DNA from: an uncultured Clostridiaceae bacterium
Lineage (GTDB): Bacteria > Bacillota > Clostridia > TANB77 > CAG-465
DNA length: 64,000 nucleotides
Assembly: GCA_947169155.1 (NCBI GenBank)
Contig: CAMVON010000001.1
Span: forward strand, 62,001 to 126,000
Direction of reading: 5' to 3'
The stretch's first letter is position 1. Every line of letters begins with the position of its first letter. Of the stretch, positions 29,212 through 36,653 are shown in pieces. The notes beneath the pieces are model-generated. The model was not told the DNA's origin. It saw only the letters and a program-made list of their open reading frames with translations, and did not search any database. The position numbers and the translations under genes were made by a program.

Positions 29212-29874
29212 ATGAAAAAGAAGATGATATTAACAGCTATATTAGTTATGGTGATTGGAATTTGTACATTTAATACAGTTAATGCTGCATATGAAGTGCA
29301 ATCAGAAAAACTTCCAATTAAAACTATTATTAATTTAGTAGATGATGATAGTGAAGAAAAAGAAAATGTTGTACTTGAAAATGAGACTTTTAACTATGTA
29401 TTAACACCATTAACAGAAGGTGCACCATTACCAGCTGGTAGTCAAGATGGAAAATGGAATATAAGTGTTAAAGGAGACTATAGAGATTATTTTATTGATT
29501 CAATAATATTTATTAGACCTGGAATATATGAATATAAATTTGAACAAATACCTGGTACAAATGAAGATATCCAATATGATAATATGGTATATAAGTTAAT
29601 ATATGATGTTTCAAATAATGATACATATGATTCTTTAGTTTGTAAGATTATAATTACAGATGAAGATGAAAATTATAAATATGAAGATATAAAATATACA
29701 AATCTTTATAATGCGCCTGAAATTCCAGTAGAGCCAGAACCAAAAGATGATCCGATACCACAACCTGAACAAGAAAAAATAGATACATCAGATATTAATG
29801 TGTTATTATATGTAGCTATTTTTGCAGGAACAGCTTTTGTTATAGCAAGAAAAATAAAAAATATAGAAGATTAA
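29212..29874 (+). CDS. FctA/Spy0128-like pilin or surface protein
   Basis: A 220-residue exported protein. It has a signal peptide (MKKKMILTAILVMVIGICTF...NAAYE), then one domain of about 130 residues resembling the streptococcal pilin isopeptide domain (ENETFNYVLTPL, FIRPGIYEYKFEQIPG, MVYKLIYDV). A Pro/Glu-rich linker (PEIPVEPEPKDDP) precedes a C-terminal hydrophobic helix and a basic end. The sorting-like motif before the helix reads KIDTSD rather than LPXTG. The true start is the ATG at 29212, not the TTG in the ORF track. It closes the tcdA operon, an odd home for a surface protein. No sortase is nearby. Confidence 0.7.
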   Translation: MKKKMILTAILVMVIGICTFNTVNAAYEVQSEKLPIKTIINLVDDDSEEKENVVLENETFNYVLTPLTEGAPLPAGSQDGKWNISVKGDYRDYFIDSIIFIRPGIYEYKFEQIPGTNEDIQYDNMVYKLIYDVSNNDTYDSLVCKIIITDEDENYKYEDIKYTNLYNAPEIPVEPEPKDDPIPQPEQEKIDTSDINVLLYVAIFAGTAFVIARKIKNIED

Positions 29875-29878
29875 TGAT

Positions 29879-29910
29879 TTAGAGTACCAGTAGTGGTACT
29901 CTAAAATTTT
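29879..29910 (+). terminator. Terminator-like hairpin after the pilin-like gene
   Basis: Ten-bp stem TTAGAGTACC / GGTACTCTAA with a 6-base loop, followed by AATTTT. The T run is short, so read-through to the GNAT gene is possible. Confidence 0.6.
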
Positions 29911-29923
29911 AAAGGAGGAGAAT

Positions 29924-30466
29924 ATGAAACATTTAGGTACAAAAACACTTGAAACTGATAGATTGCTTCTTAGACGTATATATAAAGAAGATGCTAAAGA
30001 AATTTTTGAAGGATTTATTAACCAAGAGGATTATTTATATTTTTTTAATAAAGAACCTAGAACATTAGAAGAAGAAATTAAATCTTTAGAAAATATAGAT
30101 GAAAAATATGAGAATTTAGATTTATATAATTGGGTTATTGTTTTAAAAGAAAATAATAAAATAATTGGTAGAGCAACACTAAATGTAGAGTTATATAATG
30201 AATGTGTAGAAATAAATTATTGCATAGATAAACGTTATGAAAATAATGGATATATGACAGAAGCATTAAGAGAAATAATAGATTTTTGCTTAAATGAACT
30301 TGAAGTAAATAGATTTCAAGCAGGATGTGTTATAGAAAATGTAAAATCTAAGCATGTATTAGATAATTGTAATATGCATCAAGAAGGAATTTTAAAAAGC
30401 TATATTAAACTTCCAGATGGATATCACGATATGTATATGTTTTCAATAATAAATGAAAATAAGTAG
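29924..30466 (+). CDS. RimJ/RimL-type GNAT acetyltransferase
   Basis: A 180-residue GNAT enzyme of the ribosomal-protein-acetyltransferase-like branch. It opens with LETDRLLLRRIYKEDAKEIFEGF, has INYCIDKRYENNGYMTEALREIIDFC at the acetyl-CoA site, and ends with the AGCVIENVKSKHVLDNCNMHQEGI segment typical of RimJ/RimL. The actual substrate is not known. AAGGAGGAG precedes the ATG. It may be read through from the tcdA operon; no separate promoter is obvious. Confidence 0.85.
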   Translation: MKHLGTKTLETDRLLLRRIYKEDAKEIFEGFINQEDYLYFFNKEPRTLEEEIKSLENIDEKYENLDLYNWVIVLKENNKIIGRATLNVELYNECVEINYCIDKRYENNGYMTEALREIIDFCLNELEVNRFQAGCVIENVKSKHVLDNCNMHQEGILKSYIKLPDGYHDMYMFSIINENK

Positions 30467-30491
30467 TGAGACTAATAATCTCACTATTTTT
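30465..30491 (+). terminator. Terminator after the RimJ/RimL-like gene
   Basis: Perfect 7-bp stem AGTGAGA / TCTCACT overlapping the stop codon, then ATTTTTAT. Confidence 0.75.
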
Positions 30492-30567
30492 ATACCTTTA
30501 TTTGTGAAAGTTTACGTAATAATGTGAACATTAAGTGAAAAAAGTCAAGTTTTTAAAAATGACATGT

Positions 30568-30573
30568 TATACT
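30568..30573 (+). promoter_or_regulatory. Extended -10 box for the 39-aa miniprotein gene
   Basis: TGTTATACT gives an extended -10 (TGn plus TATACT). The -35 region at 30545-30550 (TCAAGT) is weak. Confidence 0.5.
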
Positions 30574-30611
30574 AAATATGTAAACTAAACGAAGAAAGGA
30601 TGTAGTAAAAG

Positions 30612-30731
30612 ATGAAGAAAATAGAAGAAGTAATAAACATAGCAACACAAAGTAAAAGAAATATAGCAATATCATCAGGAGCATTATTCCTATTTGGTTA
30701 TTTAATAGGATTTATTATGATTAAATTCTAA
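30612..30731 (+). CDS. 39-aa membrane miniprotein
   Basis: Below the ORF-track size limit. It reads MKKIEEVINIATQSKRN, then one hydrophobic helix (IAISSGALFLFGYLIGFIMI) and KF. A GAAAGGAT site lies about 11 bases upstream and an extended -10 box precedes it. An amphipathic, charged N-terminus with a single helix is typical of small bacterial membrane proteins. No family is recognised. Rubrerythrin follows behind its own promoter. Confidence 0.6.
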   Translation: MKKIEEVINIATQSKRNIAISSGALFLFGYLIGFIMIKF

Positions 30732-30741
30732 AAGATATTTA

Positions 30742-30770
30742 TTGCTATTTAAACCTCTCTATGATAGAAT
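30742..30770 (+). promoter_or_regulatory. Promoter for rubrerythrin
   Basis: TTGCTA at 30742-30747 and TAGAAT at 30765-30770 with a 17-base spacer and a TGA extension before the -10. No PerR-box was recognised with confidence. Confidence 0.6.
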
Positions 30771-30803
30771 AAAAGTATCTTGAATATAAGGGAGGAATTA
30801 ATA

Positions 30804-31343
30804 ATGGAATTAAAAGGTTCTAAAACAGAAGAAAATTTAATGAAAGCTTTTGCAGGTGAGTCTCAAGCAAGAAATAAATATACTTACTATGCATCAAAAG
30901 CTAAAAAAGAAGGATATGAGCAAATTGCTGCTATTTTTACAGAAACTGCAGATAATGAAAAAGAACATGCTAAAATGTGGTTTAAATTATTAAGTGGTGG
31001 AGAAGTTCCTTCAACTATAGATAATTTAAAAGCTGCAGCTCAAGGTGAAAATGATGAGTGGACAGATATGTATCCTGAAATGGCAAGAGTAGCTAAAGAA
31101 GAAGGATTTGATAGAATAGCATATCTATTTGATGCAGTAGGAAAAATTGAAAAAGAACATGAAGAAAGATATTTAAAACTTCTTGAAAATGTTGAAAGCG
31201 GTAAAGTATTTGACTGTGGAGAAGTTAAAGTTTGGAAATGTAGAAACTGTGGACATATTCATGTTGGACCAAAAGCTCCAGAAGTTTGTCCTGTATGTTC
31301 TCATCCAAAAGCATATTTTGAAATTAAAGCAGAAAATTACTAA
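30804..31343 (+). CDS. Rubrerythrin
   Basis: A 179-residue peroxide-scavenging protein of anaerobes. The ferritin-like diiron domain has [31 protein letters not shown] and [15 protein letters not shown], supplying the Glu/His ligands. The C-terminal rubredoxin domain has [12 protein letters not shown] and [11 protein letters not shown]. Length is normal. The ORF-track TTG lies before the GGGAGG site; the ATG at 30804 is used. It is monocistronic between promoter and terminator. Its presence supports an anaerobic lifestyle. Confidence 0.95.
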   Translation: MELKGSKTEENLMKAFAGESQARNKYTYYASKAKKEGYEQIAAIFTETADNEKEHAKMWFKLLSGGEVPSTIDNLKAAAQGENDEWTDMYPEMARVAKEEGFDRIAYLFDAVGKIEKEHEERYLKLLENVESGKVFDCGEVKVWKCRNCGHIHVGPKAPEVCPVCSHPKAYFEIKAENY

Positions 31344-31375
31344 TCTGTTAAATTATTGATACAAAAATGTTAAAA

Positions 31376-31409
31376 AGCTGGTAAATCTTGTTTGCCAGCT
31401 CTTTTTTTA
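31376..31409 (+). terminator. Terminator after rubrerythrin
   Basis: Ten-bp stem AGCTGGTAAA / TTTGCCAGCT (one T-G pair) with a 5-base loop and a T run. Confidence 0.85.
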
Positions 31410-31430
31410 TATTAATATTATTGAACAATT

Positions 31431-31449
31431 ATGTTATTTAAGATAACAT
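31431..31449. repeat. 7-bp inverted repeat upstream of the 31.5-kb gene
   Basis: ATGTTAT / ATAACAT with a 5-base centre. It overlaps a possible promoter (TTGAAC 31421-31426, TAACAT 31444-31449, 17-base spacer). It could be an operator; no binding protein is evident. Confidence 0.4.
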
Positions 31450-31483
31450 ATATCTTGAATAGTGTTATATAAGGGGGTAATAT

Positions 31484-32245
31484 ATGGCAATAGATGAAAA
31501 AACAAATGATGAAATAAAAACTGAAGAACAAATGGGCTGGTATACACTTGAAGATGCTTTTGAAGGCATGAAAGATATTGAAAGAAAGACAGGAGAAAAA
31601 GTAGAAATAACATTTAATGGGAAGCTTATAAATTCACAAATGAGTTTTGAAGAAGCAGAAAAAACTGTTGTTGGCCAAACTGCTAAAGAACACTATGAGA
31701 GTATAAAGAATAAACCTGAAGATGAAATAAACCCACTAGATAAGAAATTTATTGAAGATTATGAGGCAGGAGCTTTTGATTATGAATACGTGTCTGTGGA
31801 TGAATATATGGTTTTAGACGATAAATTAGATTATATTAAGAGTAAGTCTCAACAGACTGGAATGAAATATTACTGTAAACATAATGGAAAGGCTATTAAA
31901 TCAGATTACGATATAAAGAAAGCTTTAATGGAAGTTAATGGTTGGACTGAGCAAGAATATGACGAAATTGAAAAACAGGTTCAAGAACAATCTGAAAAAA
32001 TGAAAAAAGAACTTGAAAGACAAGAGATAGAAGCAAGTGGCCTTACTCCAGAAGAATATGAAGCTGCTAAAAAAAGAGCTGAGGAAAGAACAAGAAAAAT
32101 AAAAGAAGTAGAAAATAATAAAAAAGAAAGAGATAGTCTAAAAGATAGAGTTAATTCTTTAAGTTATGAACTTGAAGTTAAAAGAGATGATTTAGAAAGT
32201 CTTAATAGAGAAGAACAAGAAATAGAAAAAAATGCCATTGAATAA
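31484..32245 (+). CDS. Charged protein with duplicated ~57-aa domain and C-terminal coiled coil
   Basis: A 253-residue cytoplasmic protein of no recognised family. Two copies of one module can be aligned by eye, about residues 20-75 and 108-164. Each runs Y-x2-L-(E/D)-D near its start, then TG-x-K, NGK-x-I-x-S, and a helical end (AKEHYESIK / EQEYDEIEK). A short repeat GWTEQEYDE / GLTPEEYEA follows, and the last ~75 residues form a highly charged coiled coil. GGGGG precedes the ATG. The next gene begins 14 bases downstream, then the first dockerin gene after a further 19 bases, suggesting one transcript. Confidence 0.7.
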   Translation: MAIDEKTNDEIKTEEQMGWYTLEDAFEGMKDIERKTGEKVEITFNGKLINSQMSFEEAEKTVVGQTAKEHYESIKNKPEDEINPLDKKFIEDYEAGAFDYEYVSVDEYMVLDDKLDYIKSKSQQTGMKYYCKHNGKAIKSDYDIKKALMEVNGWTEQEYDEIEKQVQEQSEKMKKELERQEIEASGLTPEEYEAAKKRAEERTRKIKEVENNKKERDSLKDRVNSLSYELEVKRDDLESLNREEQEIEKNAIE

Positions 32246-32259
32246 AGAGGTGAAGCAAG

Positions 32260-32595
32260 ATGAATTTTTTCAAAAGAATAATTGAACGAGTAAAAAGCTT
32301 TTTTAGAAAGGAAGAATTGATTATGCTTCCCGAAGTTGAAGAAGTAAAAGACACAAAAGATGTTCAAGATGAAAAGGGTGAGGTTATAAAACCAAACATT
32401 TTTGATATTGAATTACTACAAAGAAAATATGAAAACAATATTGTGTCACTAGATGAGTTAACAGATGAAGAACTTGACATGTTAAATGATTTATATGTAA
32501 GTCAAATTGAAAAACTTAAAGTTATTAAGCAAGATAAAGAAAATCAATTGACTGAAATTGAAAATAAAATAAATAAGAAAAAAGATGTTGTTTAG
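32260..32595 (+). CDS. Small acidic coiled-coil protein, paralogue-like to the 4.2-kb gene
   Basis: A 111-residue protein. The N-terminal ~18 residues are amphipathic and basic (NFFKRIIERVKSFFRK), a possible membrane-binding helix. An acidic linker leads to a helical module: FDIELLQRKYENNIVSL, then TDEELDMLNDLY and a final coiled coil. The order basic amphipathic helix, linker, module, coiled coil matches the 133-aa protein at 4176-4577. No named family. GAGGTG precedes the ATG. It sits between the duplicated-domain protein and the first CAP-dockerin gene. Confidence 0.65.
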   Translation: MNFFKRIIERVKSFFRKEELIMLPEVEEVKDTKDVQDEKGEVIKPNIFDIELLQRKYENNIVSLDELTDEELDMLNDLYVSQIEKLKVIKQDKENQLTEIENKINKKKDVV

Positions 32596-32614
32596 AAAGA
32601 ATTAGGGGAGATAT

Positions 32615-34099
32615 ATGAATATAAGTAGAAAATTAAGGAGAGTTGGTGCATATGTTACTTGTGCTGTGTTACTTGGATGCCATGTAAGTTTTGCAAGTAC
32701 ATTTAACTATAAAGACCATATAACATCACTACATACAAAACAAGAAATAGAGCAAAAGTATAATGCAACAGTTAATGGTAATTATCCAGAAAATGAATAC
32801 TTGGTAATGCCAAATTATCCTTCTACTGTTGGTAGTTTAAAACCAGTTGTAATAAATGATACTTTAAGTAGAATTAATTATTATAGATGGTTATCTGGAC
32901 TTAATGAATTGACACCAAATTATGCTAAAATGGAAAGAAATCAAAAAGGTGCAATTTTACTTAATGAATTAGGGCAACTTACTCATACTCCAGAAAAACC
33001 TGAAGGAATGAGTGATGAGTTTTACAAAGAAGGATATGCAGCATGTTTTTATGGAACACAACCAGGAGATGTATATTCTGGAAATGTTGCTTATGATAAT
33101 TTTCATACATTACCAGATTTAATAGATTTATATATTGCAGATATATATAATGGGGATACTTCAAATGGAGCAGTTGGTCATAGATTAAGTATTTTAGATC
33201 CATTTGGCACTAAAGCAAGTCTTGGAAAATGTGGAAACTTCTCTACATTATCTATATACTATGAATCTTCTGCAGCCGCATATAATGAAGTTTCACCTAA
33301 AAAATTAGATGCGCAACCATATTATTCATATCCTACAGCAGGATATTTTCCAAAACAATTTTGCTATACAAATGAGTATTGGTCTGTATTGGTCCCAGGA
33401 GGATATTATTTAAATACTAGTAAAATAGCAGTTACAGTAGAATATGATGGTCAAGTATATAGAGTACCATATGTTCAAGAAAGATCTTTCTTTGCTATAG
33501 ATTTTAAACTACCAGATTATTTGATTAATAAGCTTGGTGGAGAAAACAGAACAATGCCAGAGGGCGAATTTAAAGTAACTGTTACAGGATTTAAAATACC
33601 TGGTAATTCATATATGAATTTAGAATATACAGTTAACTTCTTTGATGCAAATATTCCAATTACTGAAATATATTTTGAAGAAGATAATTACAATATAGAA
33701 GTTGGTCAAGAAGCTAAAATTGAATTATTCTATAGTCCAGCGGCTGCTGAAGTTGAAAATAGTGAAATAGTTTGGTCTATTGCAGATGAAAAAATAGCTT
33801 CAATCAATAATGATGGTGTGATAACTGCAAAAAGACCTGGTACTACAACAGCTACTGTTACAATACAAGGCGTAACTAGAACATGTAATATAACTGTATA
33901 TGGAGATGTTGTATATGAACTTGGCGATGTAGATAGAAATGAGATTGTAGATGCAAACGATGCTGCCTATGTTTTAGAGTTATTTAAAGCCACAAATTAT
34001 ACTCAAGATGACTTAAATCTTGGAGATCTAGATTATAATGGTATATTAGACTCTAATGATGCATCTTTAATACTAGAATTGTATAAAACACGTGAATAG
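32615..34099 (+). CDS. Secreted CAP-like/Big2 protein with C-terminal dockerin
   Basis: A 494-residue exported protein. It has a signal peptide (about 1-28), then a CAP/SCP-like domain with LSRINYYRWLSGL and GAVGHRLSILDP. A beta-rich region follows, then a bacterial Ig-like Big2 domain (about 350-430, with ASINNDGVITAKRPG). The C-terminal type I dockerin has two calcium loops: GDVDRNEIVDANDA and GDLDYNGILDSNDAS, each followed by an LELYK-like helix. Dockerins dock to cohesins on a scaffold; no cohesin is in this window. GGGGAG supports the ATG. The gene downstream is a full-length paralogue. Confidence 0.82.
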   Translation: MNISRKLRRVGAYVTCAVLLGCHVSFASTFNYKDHITSLHTKQEIEQKYNATVNGNYPENEYLVMPNYPSTVGSLKPVVINDTLSRINYYRWLSGLNELTPNYAKMERNQKGAILLNELGQLTHTPEKPEGMSDEFYKEGYAACFYGTQPGDVYSGNVAYDNFHTLPDLIDLYIADIYNGDTSNGAVGHRLSILDPFGTKASLGKCGNFSTLSIYYESSAAAYNEVSPKKLDAQPYYSYPTAGYFPKQFCYTNEYWSVLVPGGYYLNTSKIAVTVEYDGQVYRVPYVQERSFFAIDFKLPDYLINKLGGENRTMPEGEFKVTVTGFKIPGNSYMNLEYTVNFFDANIPITEIYFEEDNYNIEVGQEAKIELFYSPAAAEVENSEIVWSIADEKIASINNDGVITAKRPGTTTATVTIQGVTRTCNITVYGDVVYELGDVDRNEIVDANDAAYVLELFKATNYTQDDLNLGDLDYNGILDSNDASLILELYKTRE

Positions 34100-34100
34100 T

Positions 34101-34130
34101 AAATGGCAGGAATTCCTGCTATTTATTTTC
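34101..34130 (+). terminator. Weak terminator between the two CAP-dockerin genes
   Basis: Ten-bp stem AAATGGCAGG / CCTGCTATTT (one G-U) with loop AATT, then ATTTTC. Partial read-through is likely. Confidence 0.55.
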
Positions 34131-34158
34131 TGTTACTTTTAATTTTGGAGGGACATAT

Positions 34159-35655
34159 ATGAAAAAAAGTATTTTTTTTAGGGCGTTTGCTTTAGTATTA
34201 TTTTGTTCATTGGTATTAAATGTTACTAATGTGTTTGCTCAAGAGTATTATTTTAATGAAAATGAAATTACTCAAGCACATACAAAAAAAGAAATAGTTC
34301 AAAAAATGAATGACATAATTAAGTATAACTATAACAATAGTGAATATGCTGTTAATCCAAGTATAAAAGCTCCCTATGCTGCAGGAAGCCTACAATCTGG
34401 AGTTATTCAAGATACTATAAGAAATATTAATTTTTATAGATGGCTTGTTGGACTAAATCCTATTACAGCAAAATATGATAAGATGGAAAGAAACCAAAAA
34501 GGTGCTGTAGTTTTAGCGGCAAATAGAGTTTTAACACATACACCTACAAAACCATCAGATATGGATCAAGCTTTTTTTGATGAAGCATATGCTGGATGTT
34601 ATTTTGGAGCAACTCCTGGAGATTATTATTCTGGAAATGTTTCTCTAGATTATAGCATTATGCCAAAAATAATAGATGGATACATTAGCGATATATATAA
34701 TGCTGATACTTCAAATGGGGCAGTAGGACATAGAAATAGTATTTTGGATCCTTTAGCTTATTCTGCAAGTTTTGGTAAAGCTGGAGCATATTCAACTCTT
34801 TCTGTGTATTATGCTTTAAGTATTGCACAATATAATTCGATTTCTCAAAATGAATTTGTCGTACAACCATTTTTTGCATATCCTAGTGCTGGATATTTTC
34901 CAAGAAATCTATTTACTGCAAATGAATGTTGGTCAACATTGTTTATATATTCAGCAGATTATCCGAGCACAATGAAAGCAACATTTACTTATAATGGAAA
35001 AGAATATGTTGCTGATCAATTTATGAAAGAAGGATATGAACCTATTGTTAGTTTTAAAATGCCAGCAGCTTTAATAAGAGATTTAGGAATTAATAAAAAT
35101 TCAAAAATGCCTGCTTGTACAATTGGGGTTAAGATAGAAGGATATCAAGTAGAAGACGGAGAATCTACTGTAACTTTAGATTATACTGTTAACTTCTTTG
35201 ATGAAAATAGTATAGTTAGTGACTTTACACCTAGTCAAACAAGTATTACACTTGGACAAGGTGAAAGCACAACAGTATCATTAAATCTTTTACCTTCAGG
35301 TGCAATTGCAGATGATATAGTTTGGTCTACAGAGGATACACACTATGTTAGAGTAAGTGAAGATGGAACTATTAAGGCAGTTAGACCAGGTACAGCTACT
35401 GTTAAAGTATCAGTAGATGGAATAGAAAAGACAATCACTGTAAATATTACTGGAAATTCAAATTTTCTTCTTGGAGATTTAGATAAGAATGATGTAGTAG
35501 ATGCAAACGATGCATCAATAGCTCTAGAATTATATAAATCAACTGTAGGTGAATTTGATGTTGAAGATATATTACGTGGTGACTTAGATGATAATGATTT
35601 AATTGATGCTAATGATGCATCTTTAATACTTGAGTTATATAAGACAAATATTTAA
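34159..35655 (+). CDS. Second secreted CAP-like/Big2 protein with C-terminal dockerin
   Basis: A 498-residue paralogue of the upstream gene with the same order of parts: signal peptide ending near NVFAQE, CAP-like domain (IRNINFYRWLVGL; GAVGHRNSILDP), beta-rich region, Big2 domain (VSEDGTIKAVRPG) and dockerin. Its dockerin halves are nearly symmetrical, DANDASIALELYK and DANDASLILELYK, so either face could bind the same cohesin (known dual-binding behaviour of dockerins; inference here). The 3' end is identical over 55 bases to the next gene's 3' end. GGAGG precedes the ATG, and the next gene starts 15 bases after the stop. Confidence 0.82.
   Translation: MKKSIFFRAFALVLFCSLVLNVTNVFAQEYYFNENEITQAHTKKEIVQKMNDIIKYNYNNSEYAVNPSIKAPYAAGSLQSGVIQDTIRNINFYRWLVGLNPITAKYDKMERNQKGAVVLAANRVLTHTPTKPSDMDQAFFDEAYAGCYFGATPGDYYSGNVSLDYSIMPKIIDGYISDIYNADTSNGAVGHRNSILDPLAYSASFGKAGAYSTLSVYYALSIAQYNSISQNEFVVQPFFAYPSAGYFPRNLFTANECWSTLFIYSADYPSTMKATFTYNGKEYVADQFMKEGYEPIVSFKMPAALIRDLGINKNSKMPACTIGVKIEGYQVEDGESTVTLDYTVNFFDENSIVSDFTPSQTSITLGQGESTTVSLNLLPSGAIADDIVWSTEDTHYVRVSEDGTIKAVRPGTATVKVSVDGIEKTITVNITGNSNFLLGDLDKNDVVDANDASIALELYKSTVGEFDVEDILRGDLDDNDLIDANDASLILELYKTNI
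35596..35650 (+). repeat. 55-bp exact direct repeat, copy 1
   Basis: The DNA from GATTTAATTG to ACAAATA at the 3' end of the second CAP-dockerin gene recurs without mismatch at 36463-36517. Confidence 0.85.
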
Positions 35656-35670
35656 TTTTGGAGGTTATAT

Positions 35671-36522
35671 ATGAATAGTAAAAAACTAAAGATGATTTTA
35701 GGAGGCACTCTTTTAGCAAGTGCTATGGTACTAAATAGTGTTAGTGCTGTTGTAACTAGTAGTACATTTATAAAAGGTGATGTAAATAGAGATGGAAAAA
35801 TAACCACTCAAGATTATGATAAAATACTTGCGTATGTTAAAAAAACAGATTTAAATATGGATGATGAGCAAAAATATTTAGCAGATGTAAATGAAGATGG
35901 AAATATTACTTTAATAGATGCAACTAAAATTCTTGCTGCTATTAAAGGAACTAAACTAAGATATATAGTTGGCGATATTAATAGAGATGGTAAGGTAACT
36001 CAAGATGATGCAGATACTTTATATGACCATATAAATGAGACTAATCTTTTGGATGAGGAACAGTTTTATCTTGCAGATTTGAATGGTGACGATAAAGCTA
36101 ATGGAAAAGATTATAATATGCTATTAGAGATTTTAAACGGCACATATAAAAGATATGACATGGGAGATGTTACTAGAGATGGTAAACTAACTCAAGAAGA
36201 TGCAGATGATATTATGAAATATTATACTGGCAAAATATCTTTTGATGATGAACAAAAAATATTAGGTGATGTTGATGGAGATGAAAAAATAAATGCTCGT
36301 GATGCAAAACTAGTATTACAACAAATTGTTGCTAATACGCCTAAAGGTGATTTGGATTACAATGGTGTAGTGGATGCAAATGATGCTTCTGTGGCTTTAG
36401 AGTTATATAAATCACAAACTGCAACATCTTCTGATATTGCAGTTGGAGATTTAGATAATAACGATTTAATTGATGCTAATGATGCATCTTTAATACTTGA
36501 GTTATATAAGACAAATAATTAG
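35671..36522 (+). CDS. Secreted protein built of tandem dockerin-type repeats
   Basis: A 283-residue exported protein. After a signal peptide (about 1-28) nearly everything is made of eight dockerin-like calcium-loop segments, i.e. about four dockerin modules. Loops read GDVNRDGKIT, DVNEDGNIT, GDINRDGKVT, DLNGDDKAN, GDVTRDGKLT, GDVDGDEKIN, GDLDYNGVVDAND and GDLDNNDLIDAND. The last pair has the same DANDAS/LELYK sequence as the CAP-dockerin proteins; the others differ in their recognition positions. No catalytic domain is present, so an adaptor or spacer role is possible (inference). GGAGG precedes the ATG. It is co-transcribed with the upstream gene. Confidence 0.82.
   Translation: MNSKKLKMILGGTLLASAMVLNSVSAVVTSSTFIKGDVNRDGKITTQDYDKILAYVKKTDLNMDDEQKYLADVNEDGNITLIDATKILAAIKGTKLRYIVGDINRDGKVTQDDADTLYDHINETNLLDEEQFYLADLNGDDKANGKDYNMLLEILNGTYKRYDMGDVTRDGKLTQEDADDIMKYYTGKISFDDEQKILGDVDGDEKINARDAKLVLQQIVANTPKGDLDYNGVVDANDASVALELYKSQTATSSDIAVGDLDNNDLIDANDASLILELYKTNN
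36463..36517 (+). repeat. 55-bp exact direct repeat, copy 2
   Basis: Identical to 35596-35650; it encodes the last dockerin segment of the tandem-dockerin protein. Confidence 0.85.
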
Positions 36523-36529
36523 CAAATAG

Positions 36530-36556
36530 AGTGGCAGCTAATCTGCCACTTTTTTA
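36530..36556 (+). terminator. Terminator after the dockerin genes
   Basis: Perfect 8-bp stem AGTGGCAG / CTGCCACT with a 5-base loop and a T run. Confidence 0.85.
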
Positions 36557-36580
36557 CACTTAATTATCACAAAAAATTAG

Positions 36581-36609
36581 TTGAAAAAATGGTAGTGTTG
36601 TGGTATTAT
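36581..36609 (+). promoter_or_regulatory. Promoter for glmM
   Basis: TTGAAA at 36581-36586 and TATTAT at 36604-36609 with a 17-base spacer and TGG extension. No glmS-type ribozyme is present. Confidence 0.65.
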
Positions 36610-36653
36610 ATCATTGTTGTTAATACTTTTTGTATTAAAGGAGGAAATAATAA

